The notes below the pieces were generated by a model. It was given only the letters and a program-made list of their open reading frames with translations. It searched no databases and had not been told where the DNA came from. A stretch of 32,728 bases of DNA from Actinophytocola sp. (lineage in GTDB: Bacteria; Actinomycetota; Actinomycetes; Mycobacteriales; Pseudonocardiaceae), in the NCBI GenBank assembly GCA_009377475.1, contig WHTY01000056.1:1-32728 (forward strand). The letters run 5' to 3'. Below are positions 9,551-18,127 of this stretch, in pieces. A program made the translations under genes and the position numbers. Positions within the stretch are counted from its first letter, which is position 1, and each line of letters starts with the position of its first letter.

Positions 9551-11101
9551 ATGCGGTCATGGTGGGGCTGGGGCACAGTCGATCAGGCAATCAGCGACGC
9601 CGAGTGCGTGCAGCTCGCGGGCCAACTCCCTGGCCTGCCGGACACGCCACTGCCGGTGCCGGACCCAGCGGACCTCGATCTCCCCAGACCCCGCACGCAA
9701 CCACCTGCCTCGCTCGCATCGTTGTGCTCGGCCAGCGACGCCGACCGAGCCTCGCACGCCTATGGCAAGGCGTACCGGGACGTCGTCCGCGCGCTGCATC
9801 GCAACCTCCCGAACCCGCCGGACGTCGTGGCCTACCCGCGCAACGAACGCGAAACCGAAGCGCTGATCGACTGGGCGGCGGACGCCGGGGTCGCCGTCGT
9901 CCCGTACGGCGGCGGCAGTTCCGTCGTCGGCGGCGTGGAGTATCGGGGCGAGCGGCCGTGGCTGTCGCTCGATCTGTCCAGAATGGACCAAGTGCTCGAC
10001 GTCGACGCCACCAGCAGGGCGATCCGGGTGCAGGCGGGCACCCTCGGCCCCGCGCTGGAGGACCAACTGCGCCCGCACCGGCTGACCATGCGGCATTTCC
10101 CGCAGAGCTTCGAGTTCTCCTCGGTCGGCGGCTGGCTCGCCACCCGCGCTGGCGGGCACTACGCCACGCTGCACACCCACATCGACGACTTCGTGGCGTC
10201 GCTGCGGGTCCTGACGCCGAGCGGTGTCAGCGAGTCGCTGCGCGTCCCGGCCTCCGGCGCAGGCCCCTCGCCCGACCGGTTCTTCCTCGGCTCCGAAGGC
10301 ATCCTCGGCGTCATCACCGAGGCGTGGCTGCGGGTGCAGGACCGGCCGGCGCACAAGGCGTCCCGGTCGGTGTCGTTCCCGTCGTTCGCGGACGGCCTCA
10401 CCGCGATGCGCGCCATCGTCCAAGCTGGCCTGTACCCGGCGAACTGCCGCCTGCTCGATGCGGGCGAGGCCGCGCTCAGCGGCGCGAGCGCGGACGGCGC
10501 CAGCGTGCTCGTGCTCGGCTTCGAGTCGGCGCACGTCCCGGTCGCCGCGCAGTTGGACGTCGCCATCGACTTCGCCCGGCAACACGGCGGCACCCCGGCC
10601 GAGCCCAGCGCCAACGACGACAGCGCGGTGGGGTCGTGGCGTTCGGCGTTCCTGCGGATGCCGTATCTGCGCGACGGCATCGCGCGGATGAGCGCCATCG
10701 TCGAGACGTTCGAGACGGCCTGCACGTGGGACCGCGCCGAGGAGCTGTACGCGTCCGTGCGCGACGACGTCGGCGCCGCCGTGCAGCGGGTCACCGGCGC
10801 ACCCGGCATGATCAACTGCCGGGTCACGCACGTCTACTCGGACGGTCCCGCGCCGTACTTCACCGTCATCGCCCCTGGTCGGCGCGGCTCCGAGATGGCG
10901 ATGTGGGACGAGATCAAGCAGGCGGCCAGCGAGTCGCTGCTACGCAACCGCGCCACGATCACGCATCACCACGCCGTGGGCAGGGACCACGCTGCGGCGT
11001 ACGAGCGGCAACGACCGGACCCGTTCGCGACGGCGCTGCGCCACGCCAAGACCGCGCTCGACCCGGCAGGCGTCATGAACCCAGGCGTGCTGGGAATCTG
11101 A
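9551..11101 (+). CDS. FAD-binding oxidase, alkyldihydroxyacetonephosphate synthase-like
   Basis: A 516-residue VAO-type flavoprotein. The ATG at 9551 is preferred to a GTG at 9542 because MRSWWGWG is the usual N-terminus in actinobacterial members. Visible are the FAD pyrophosphate loop PYGGGSSVVGGVE (118-130), FSSVGGWLATRAGG (189-202), GSEGILGVITEA (247-258), an HHH cluster near the C-terminus (ITHHHAVG) and a terminal ALDPAGVMNPGVLG. The SVGGWLATRAGG and HHHxVG motifs resemble eukaryotic alkylglycerone-phosphate synthase, which makes the ether bond of ether lipids. Whether the bacterial protein makes ether lipids is not established here, and no acyl-DHAP partner gene lies nearby. A hairpin terminator follows directly. 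Confidence 0.85.
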   Translation: MRSWWGWGTVDQAISDAECVQLAGQLPGLPDTPLPVPDPADLDLPRPRTQPPASLASLCSASDADRASHAYGKAYRDVVRALHRNLPNPPDVVAYPRNERETEALIDWAADAGVAVVPYGGGSSVVGGVEYRGERPWLSLDLSRMDQVLDVDATSRAIRVQAGTLGPALEDQLRPHRLTMRHFPQSFEFSSVGGWLATRAGGHYATLHTHIDDFVASLRVLTPSGVSESLRVPASGAGPSPDRFFLGSEGILGVITEAWLRVQDRPAHKASRSVSFPSFADGLTAMRAIVQAGLYPANCRLLDAGEAALSGASADGASVLVLGFESAHVPVAAQLDVAIDFARQHGGTPAEPSANDDSAVGSWRSAFLRMPYLRDGIARMSAIVETFETACTWDRAEELYASVRDDVGAAVQRVTGAPGMINCRVTHVYSDGPAPYFTVIAPGRRGSEMAMWDEIKQAASESLLRNRATITHHHAVGRDHAAAYERQRPDPFATALRHAKTALDPAGVMNPGVLGI

Positions 11102-11110
11102 ACAGCGAGG

Positions 11111-11155
11111 GGCGGCCCGCTCGACCAGCCTGGGGGTCACCGGGAGCGGGCCGCC
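11111..11155 (+). terminator. Hairpin terminator after the FAD oxidase gene
   Basis: A perfect 12-bp stem, GGCGGCCCGCTC / GAGCGGGCCGCC, starts 9 bp after the stop. An inner GACC/GGTC stem lies in the loop. There is no T tract. Confidence 0.8.
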
Positions 11156-11233
11156 ACCACCAGCTTAAGGGAACTTCCACGCATTTCGCTGCATCGAAGG
11201 CGTAGATTCTCGATATACCCGCGCGCGATGCTC

Positions 11234-11248
11234 CACATGGCTCATGTG
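11234..11248. promoter_or_regulatory. Palindrome CACATG-GCT-CATGTG before the ABC genes
   Basis: Perfect 6-bp arms around GCT, 38-52 bp upstream of the GTG at 11287. Its location in the promoter region of the ABC gene pair makes an operator plausible. No local regulator gene suggests which protein binds. Confidence 0.35.
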
Positions 11249-11286
11249 ATGCTCGGCAAGAGGTGGGAGCGACGGGAGGCGATGCA

Positions 11287-12272
<986 letters not shown>

Positions 12273-12273
<1 letters not shown>

Positions 12274-13175
12274 TGGGGAGGCTGATCAAAGCGGAGTTCC
12301 GCAAGATCCTGTCCACCAAGCTCTGGTGGGGACTGCTGATCATCGCGTTGCTCGTCGCGGGAACGTGGGCGGGCATGCTGTCCTCGGTGTTCGACGATCT
12401 CGCAGCGGAGCTCAGCCGCTCGGAAGTCATGCGGCTGGCCGGGGTGCGGCTCAACGAGATCTCGTTCTCGGTCCTGTTCCTCACCAGGGCGATCAACATC
12501 GCAACGATCTTCCCGATGCTGTTCGGCGGGCTCGCCATAGCCAGTGAACTCGGCCGCAAGACGATCACCACGAGTTTCCTGACCGCCCCGAACCGGGCGA
12601 TGCTGCTCGGCGCGAAGGGCATCACCTACGCGATCTGGGGCGCGATCTACGGCATCGCGATCATCGGGGCAGCCACGCTCGGCATCGTCATCGGCAGCGG
12701 CGGTGATCACCTTGTCGGGTTCTCGACGTGGCTGGCGATCGCCGCGGCCGGCGTGTTGTCCTGCGTGCTGTGGACATTGCTCGGGCTCGGTGTCGGCGCG
12801 CTGATCGGCTCGCCGGTCGGCACGGTGATCGTGCTGCTGGTCTACGGTCTCGCGCTCGGGCCGATCAGCGACCTCGTGTTCACCGGAATGGCCGGGGGCG
12901 ACGCGAACGTCGCGGGCGCGTTGCCGAACGGTGCCGCGAACGGACTCACCGGCTCCACGGCGGCCGACACGCTGGCCGACGAGATCCAGGCGAACGCCAC
13001 CGGCATGTCGAAGGTGTCAAGCGAGCTGCTTGAGGGTTTCCAGGACACCGCGCGGCTCGCCGCAGGCGGGCTCGGGTCGTTCGGGCTGCTGGCCAGCGCG
13101 GCGATCTTCTTCGCATGGGCGATGGCGTTCCTCGCGCTCGGCCTGTGGCGCACGCAGTCCCGCGACATCACCTGA
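12273..13175 (+). CDS. ABC-2 type permease subunit
   Basis: A 300-residue membrane protein with about six hydrophobic segments, beginning with LWWGLLIIALLVAGTWAGML near 19-38, then segments near 75-95, 110-145, 150-180 and 185-205, and a last one near the C-terminus. Before the last segment lies a soluble stretch rich in Gly, Ala, Asn and Thr. The ATG at 12273 overlaps the ATPase stop, and GGGGAGG lies about 9 nt before it; an in-frame ATG at 12255 lies inside the upstream gene and is less likely. The family forms the transmembrane channel for the adjacent DrrA-like ATPase. A long hairpin follows the stop, so the transporter is a two-gene unit. Confidence 0.9.
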
Positions 13176-13193
13176 CGCCGTCGCCACGTTGCG

Positions 13194-13239
13194 ACTGTGA
13201 GTCGTTGCGGTCGTGATCGCGACCACAACGACTCACAGT
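13194..13239. terminator. Long hairpin after the ABC-2 permease gene
   Basis: Twenty-base arms beginning ACTGTGAGTCGTTG pair at 19 of 20 positions around a 6-nt loop. It lies 19 bp after the permease stop and 50 bp before the next gene. It acts best as a terminator, but such a clean palindrome could also be a binding site for the downstream exporter promoter. Confidence 0.75.
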
Positions 13240-13288
13240 CCGGCGCCGTCCGGATTGGTCGCTGCCAACACTGCCTAACCTGGATGGT

Positions 13289-16200
13289 GTGTCCATCACG
13301 ATCACACAGCCGTCCGGCACGCCGCCGTCAGGCGCGACGTCGTCCCATGACGACGAGCCGCGCCACACCGGTCCGGGCTGGATCCGGCGGTTGGCTGCCG
13401 CGTGCTGGCAGCACCGGACGCTGGTGCTGCTCGCGTTCGGCGCGGCCGTGCTCGGCGTCGGCCTGCAGGCGGCAGGACCGCTGCTGATCAAGGTCGCCGT
13501 GGACGACGCCGTCGCGGGCAAGACCGCCCGGATCGGCTGGCTCGCGCTCGGCCTTGGCGGGCTGGCGCTGCTCACGTTCTGCAGCGCGTTCGCCCGTCGT
13601 TACCTGGGCGGACGGCTGGCGCTCGACGTCCAGCACGACCTGCGGCAGCGCGTGTTCGGCGCGGTGTCACGGCTGGACGGCGGCAAACAGGACTCGCTGC
13701 GCACCGGGCAGATCGTCTCCCGCGCGATCACCGACCTCCAACTCGTCACCGGCATCCTGATGCAAGCGCCGCTGTCACTGGGCTCGGTGGTGTTCGGCGG
13801 GCTCGCGCTCGGCGCGATGCTGTGGATGTCCCCGACGTTGACGCTGATCGCGCTCATCGTCGTGCCCGGCGTCGCCATCGTGCTCGGCATCAGCAGGCGG
13901 CGGCTGTTCCCCGCCACATGGACGGCACAGCAGCGCGCCGCTGACCTGGCACAACACGTCGAGGAGACCGTCACCGGCGTCCGGGTCGTGAAGGGTTTCG
14001 GTCAGGAGTCGCACGAGGTCTCGAAGCTGGACCGGACGGCGACGACGCTGTTCGCGGAGCGGCTGCGCGCCGCGCGGCTGTCGGCGGTGCCCACGGCGAC
14101 GACGTCCGCGCTGCCTGCGGTGGGCCAGGTCGCCGTGCTGGCGCTGGGCGGGATGCTCGCGCTGCACGGCGAGATCAGCCTCGGCACGTTCGTTGCGTTC
14201 GCGGCCTACGTCTCCGCGCTGATCGGCCCGGCGCGGATGGTGGCGAGCCTGATCGTGCAGGCGCAGACGACGCGCGCGGGCGCGGAGCGCGTGTACGAGC
14301 TGATCGATGCCCAGCCCGAGGTCACCGACCGCCCCGACGCACGGGGCCTGCCGGACGGCCCGCTGTCGGTGCGGCTCGACGACGTCCGGTTCGGCTACAC
14401 CCGCGACGACCCGGTGCTCGACGGGCTTTCGCTGACGGTGGCACCGGGCGAGACCGTCGCGCTGGTCGGCACGGCGGGCTCCGGCAAGTCCACGATCTCG
14501 CTGCTGCTACCCCGGTTCTACGACGTCCACGGCGGGTCGGTGCGGCTCGGCGCGCCCGGCTCGGAGGAAGACGTCCAGGACCTGCGGCTGGCCGACCTGC
14601 GCTCGGCCATCGGGGTGGTGTTCGAGGAACCGTTCCTGTTCTCGGCGTCGATCCGCGACAACATCGCCTACGGCCGTCCGGACGCCACCGACGCCGAGGT
14701 CGTCGCGGCGGCGCAGGCCGCGCAGGCGCACGACTTCATCACCGCCCTGCCGGACGGCTACGCCACCCTGGTGGGTGAGCGTGGACTCACCCTGTCGGGT
14801 GGTCAGCGGCAGCGGCTCAGCCTCGCACGGGCGTTGCTGACCGACCCCAGGGTGTTGCTGCTGGACGACGCGACGTCGGCGGTCGACACCGCCACCGAGG
14901 CCGCCATCAACGAGACGCTGCGCGCGGTCACCCACGGCCAGCGGACGACGTTGCTCATCGCACACCGCAGGTCGTCGCTCGCGCTGGCCGACCGGATCGC
15001 CGTGCTCGACGAGGGCCGCGTGGTCGACATCGGCACCGAGGCGGAGCTGCTGGCGCGGTCGGCGTTGTTCCGCAGCCTGGTGGCGGGGTGTCGTGAAGGG
15101 CATCTTATGGGCGCCACACGCCCTAAAGATGCCCTTCACGACACCCGCTGGCCGGACACACCGGACGCCGAGGACGCTAACGACGCCAGGGCGCTGGCGC
15201 TCAGCGCGACGCAGCGCACCACACCGAGCGCGGCGGCATCTGGCAGGCCGGGGGCAGGCAGGGGCGCGGGCGCGGCGGTCGACACGCCGCCGACGCCGGA
15301 GTTGATCGACGCCGTGCGCAGGCTGCCGCCCGCCACCGACCGGCCGGACCTCGGCACCGAGGACCCGGCCGCGCCTGACCCGCACTTCCGGCTCGCCAAG
15401 ATGCTGCGGCCGGTGCGCTGGATCCTGGCGGCCGTCATCGGCCTGGTCGCCGCCGACGCGCTCGCCTCGGTCGCGCTGCCGTCGCTGTTCCGCTACGGCG
15501 TGGACAACGGCGTCAACACCGGCGCGGCGAGCGTCGTGCTCGGCGTGGCGGCGTTCGGCGCGGTGATCGTCGCGGCGGACTGGCTGGTCATCGCGGCACG
15601 CGTGAAGCTCACCGCACGCGCCGGGGAGAGCGTGCTCTACCTGCTGCGGGTCCGCTGCTACGCCCACCTGCAACGCCTCGGGCTGGACTACTACGAGCGC
15701 GAACTGTCCGGCAAGATCATGACCCGGATGACGACGGACGTCGACGCGCTGTCCCGGTTTCTCCAAACCGGGCTCGCCACCGCCGTCGTCAGCATGCTCA
15801 CCATCGTCGGCATCGCGGTCGCGCTGCTGCTCACCGACTTCTCGCTGGCGCTGATCGCGCTGTCCGTGCTGCCCGTGCTGCTCGCCGCGACGGCGGTGTT
15901 CCGACGTCTCTCGTCGCGCGCCTACACCGAGGCACGCGAACGGGTGAGCGTCGTCAATGCCGACATGCAGGAGAACGTCACCGGACTGCGCACCGCGCAG
16001 GCGTTCACCCGCGAGCGGCACTCGGCGCGCGCGTTCGCCTCCCGCAGCGACGCCTACCGCCGCACCCGCCTGCGCGCGCAGCGCTACATCGCCACCTACT
16101 TCCCGTTCGTCGCGCTGCTCTCGCAGGTGGTCGAGGCGGTGGTGCTCTACGTCGGCGCCGGCCAGGTCGCGGCGGGCACGCTCACTGCTGGCGTGCTGAC

Positions 16201-17173
16201 GGCGTTCCTGCTGTACCTGTCGCTGTTCTTCTCGCCGGTCCAGGAGCTGTCCAGCGTCTTCGACGCCTACCAGCAGGCCAAGGTCGGGCTGCGGCGCATC
16301 GGCGACCTGCTCGCGACACCGACGTCGGTGCCGCCGCCTGCCGATCCTGTGACACCACCCGAACGGCTGTCCGGTGAGGTGGCGTTCAAGGACGTCCGGT
16401 TCGCCTACCCCGGCTCGGACACCACGGCGGTGGACGCACTGTCGTTCGACGTCGCGCCTGGCGAGACGGTCGCGCTGGTCGGCGCGACCGGCGCGGGCAA
16501 GTCGACCGTGATGAAGCTGCTCGCACGGTTCTACGACCCGACGTCCGGTGCGGTGCGCATCGACGGCGTCGACGTCCGCGACTACGACCTCCCTGCGCTG
16601 CGGGCGCGCATGGGCATCGTGCCGCAGGAGGCGCACCTGTTCTCCGGCACCGTCGCCGACAACATCCGCTACGCCCGCGCCGACGCGACCGACGACGATG
16701 TGGAGGCAGCGGCACACGCGGTGGGCGCGCTGGATGCGATCGCGACGCTGCCGTCCGGGTTCCACCAGCAGGTCGGCGAGCGCGGGCAGTCGCTGTCCGC
16801 AGGGCAGCGGCAGTTGATCGCGCTCGCCCGCGCCGAGTTGGTCGACCCGGACATCCTGCTGCTGGACGAGGCGACGGCGGCGCTGGACCCCGCCACCGAG
16901 ACGGCCGTGCTGACCGCGACCGAGGAGCTGGCGCGGGCGAGGACGACGTTCGTCGTCGCGCACCGGCTGGCGACGGCGTCCAGGGCGGACCGGATCATGG
17001 TGCTGGACGGCGGCCACCTCGTCGAGCAGGGCACGCACGCCGAGCTGCTCGCGGCCGACGGCGCCTATGCCCGGCTGTGGCGGTTGGGCGACGGCAGCAG
17101 CGACGGCACAGGCGCGACGGACCCAGCGGCTCCAGCGCCGTCACACCAACGCGGGCAACACCTCGCCGAGTGA
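13289..17173 (+). CDS. Fused double ABC exporter (TMD-NBD-TMD-NBD), asymmetric
   Basis: A 1294-residue protein containing two full type-IV exporter halves (about 1-600 and 700-1294) joined by a Pro/Ala/Gly-rich linker. NBD1 has Walker A GTAGSGKST (394-402), signature LSGGQRQR (502-509) and Walker B VLLLDDATS (522-530), where Asp527 replaces the catalytic Glu and Glu446 stands at the Q-loop glutamine. NBD2 has Walker A GATGAGKST (1065-1073), a weakened signature LSAGQ (1169-1173) and canonical ILLLDEATA with Glu1194. This is the pattern of asymmetric heterodimeric exporters, here on one chain. Drug or lipid export is likely, substrate unknown. The start is GTG 13289. Residues 602-619 are encoded by a palindromic element. 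The 3' end overlaps the Sir2 gene by 33 bp tail-to-tail. Confidence 0.93.
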   Translation: MSITITQPSGTPPSGATSSHDDEPRHTGPGWIRRLAAACWQHRTLVLLAFGAAVLGVGLQAAGPLLIKVAVDDAVAGKTARIGWLALGLGGLALLTFCSAFARRYLGGRLALDVQHDLRQRVFGAVSRLDGGKQDSLRTGQIVSRAITDLQLVTGILMQAPLSLGSVVFGGLALGAMLWMSPTLTLIALIVVPGVAIVLGISRRRLFPATWTAQQRAADLAQHVEETVTGVRVVKGFGQESHEVSKLDRTATTLFAERLRAARLSAVPTATTSALPAVGQVAVLALGGMLALHGEISLGTFVAFAAYVSALIGPARMVASLIVQAQTTRAGAERVYELIDAQPEVTDRPDARGLPDGPLSVRLDDVRFGYTRDDPVLDGLSLTVAPGETVALVGTAGSGKSTISLLLPRFYDVHGGSVRLGAPGSEEDVQDLRLADLRSAIGVVFEEPFLFSASIRDNIAYGRPDATDAEVVAAAQAAQAHDFITALPDGYATLVGERGLTLSGGQRQRLSLARALLTDPRVLLLDDATSAVDTATEAAINETLRAVTHGQRTTLLIAHRRSSLALADRIAVLDEGRVVDIGTEAELLARSALFRSLVAGCREGHLMGATRPKDALHDTRWPDTPDAEDANDARALALSATQRTTPSAAASGRPGAGRGAGAAVDTPPTPELIDAVRRLPPATDRPDLGTEDPAAPDPHFRLAKMLRPVRWILAAVIGLVAADALASVALPSLFRYGVDNGVNTGAASVVLGVAAFGAVIVAADWLVIAARVKLTARAGESVLYLLRVRCYAHLQRLGLDYYERELSGKIMTRMTTDVDALSRFLQTGLATAVVSMLTIVGIAVALLLTDFSLALIALSVLPVLLAATAVFRRLSSRAYTEARERVSVVNADMQENVTGLRTAQAFTRERHSARAFASRSDAYRRTRLRAQRYIATYFPFVALLSQVVEAVVLYVGAGQVAAGTLTAGVLTAFLLYLSLFFSPVQELSSVFDAYQQAKVGLRRIGDLLATPTSVPPPADPVTPPERLSGEVAFKDVRFAYPGSDTTAVDALSFDVAPGETVALVGATGAGKSTVMKLLARFYDPTSGAVRIDGVDVRDYDLPALRARMGIVPQEAHLFSGTVADNIRYARADATDDDVEAAAHAVGALDAIATLPSGFHQQVGERGQSLSAGQRQLIALARAELVDPDILLLDEATAALDPATETAVLTATEELARARTTFVVAHRLATASRADRIMVLDGGHLVEQGTHAELLAADGAYARLWRLGDGSSDGTGATDPAAPAPSHQRGQHLAE
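15088..15144. mobile_element. In-frame palindromic element inside the double ABC exporter gene
   Basis: A 57-bp near-perfect palindrome. The outer arms are 19 bp and identical, GTGTCGTGAAGGGCATCTT and its complement, and inner GGGCG/CGCCC arms surround a 5-nt centre. It is read in frame as residues 601-619 (C-REGHLMGATRPKDALHDT). It sits just after NBD1, at the start of the linker to the second half, where an insert would be tolerated. The core and the peptide match the element at 1877-1919 in accA1. The clean arms suggest a recent arrival. Confidence 0.75.
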
Positions 17174-17923
17174 CCCGCGCAGCACGACGTCGGCAACGTC
17201 GTCGTACGGCGTCTCGGTGGCGTTGCAGACGACGACCCGCGCGCCGCTGCGGGCGGCCAGCCCGACGAGCCCGGCAGCGGGATGCACGCTCAGCGAGCTG
17301 CCAGCGGCCAGCAGCAGGTCACACGCCTCGACCTCGTCGCGGGCGCGGGACAGCACGGCGGCGTCGAGCGCCTGCCCGAACGAGATCGTGGCCGACTTGA
17401 GGATGCCGCCGCACACCAGGCACGGCGGGTCGGCCTCGCCAGCGGCCACCCGGTCAAGCGCCTCGCGCATGTCACGGTGCTCATCGCAGGTCAGGCACGC
17501 GGTTTCGTACAGCGTGCCGTGCAGCTCGATCACCGTTGCCGGGTCGCTGCCCGCGCGCTGGTGCAGCCCGTCGACGTTCTGCGTCACGATCGCGCGCAGC
17601 TGACCCGACCGCGCCAGCGTCACCAACGCCTCGTGCGCGGCGTTCGGCCGCGCCTGCCAGCCGGGGTGGTTCAGCCGCGCCTGCCAACTGCGCTGTCGCA
17701 GTTCCTGGTCGGCGACGTACTCGTGGATGTTCGACAGCCGCTGCGCGTCGGGGTCGCGCGTCCACACGCCGTTGGGGCCACGGAAGTCGGGGATGCCCGA
17801 GTCGGTCGACACACCCGCTCCGGTCAGCGCCACCACCCGCTGCGCGCCGCTGACCAGCGACTGTGCCGTGCGCACCTGGTCGAGATCGTCCGTGTGAGGC
17901 ATATCGTCCATGATGCCAATCAC
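17141..17923 (-). CDS. Sir2-family NAD-dependent protein deacylase
   Basis: A 260-residue sirtuin that removes acyl groups from lysines using NAD. Visible are the NAD-binding TGAGVSTDSGIPDFRG (34-49), TQNVDGLHQRAGS (114-126), catalytic His135 in ELHGT, and the zinc-binding pairs Cys143/Cys146 and Cys168/Cys171. The open frame begins with GTG 17923; in-frame ATGs at 17911 and 17902 are possible and none has a clear ribosome site, so the N-terminus is uncertain. The 3' end overlaps the convergent ABC exporter gene by 33 bp. It is divergent from kgd. Sirtuins often regulate acyl-CoA enzymes, but a link to the neighbours is only inferred. Confidence 0.93.
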   Translation of the reverse strand: MIGIMDDMPHTDDLDQVRTAQSLVSGAQRVVALTGAGVSTDSGIPDFRGPNGVWTRDPDAQRLSNIHEYVADQELRQRSWQARLNHPGWQARPNAAHEALVTLARSGQLRAIVTQNVDGLHQRAGSDPATVIELHGTLYETACLTCDEHRDMREALDRVAAGEADPPCLVCGGILKSATISFGQALDAAVLSRARDEVEACDLLLAAGSSLSVHPAAGLVGLAARSGARVVVCNATETPYDDVADVVLRGSLGEVLPALV

Positions 17924-18127
17924 GGTGTGATGCGCGCTGGGTCACGTTGACACCGACCGGCGCACGCCGCCGTCACACGGGTGGAAGAATGAGCCCGGCG
18001 CTTCGCACAGCATGACGTGCGGGGTGGGCGGGAACTTATCTCACCTCGTCGCGCGTCAGGGCGTTAGCCTTGAAGCGCGACAGGTTGATACACCCATACG
18101 ACAGACGGATAGAGGCGAGTCCCAGCC

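Noticed and set aside
14507..17038. 843-codon minus-strand frame opposite the ABC exporter
   Set aside because: It is antisense to well-defined ABC motifs, has an Arg/Gln/His-rich shadow composition and no start context.
18031..18057. SigR-type promoter (GGAAC...GTC) upstream of kgd
   Set aside because: The spacing is 19 rather than 18 and the second half is GTC rather than GTT. It is too weak to call and no thiol-stress link to kgd is known.
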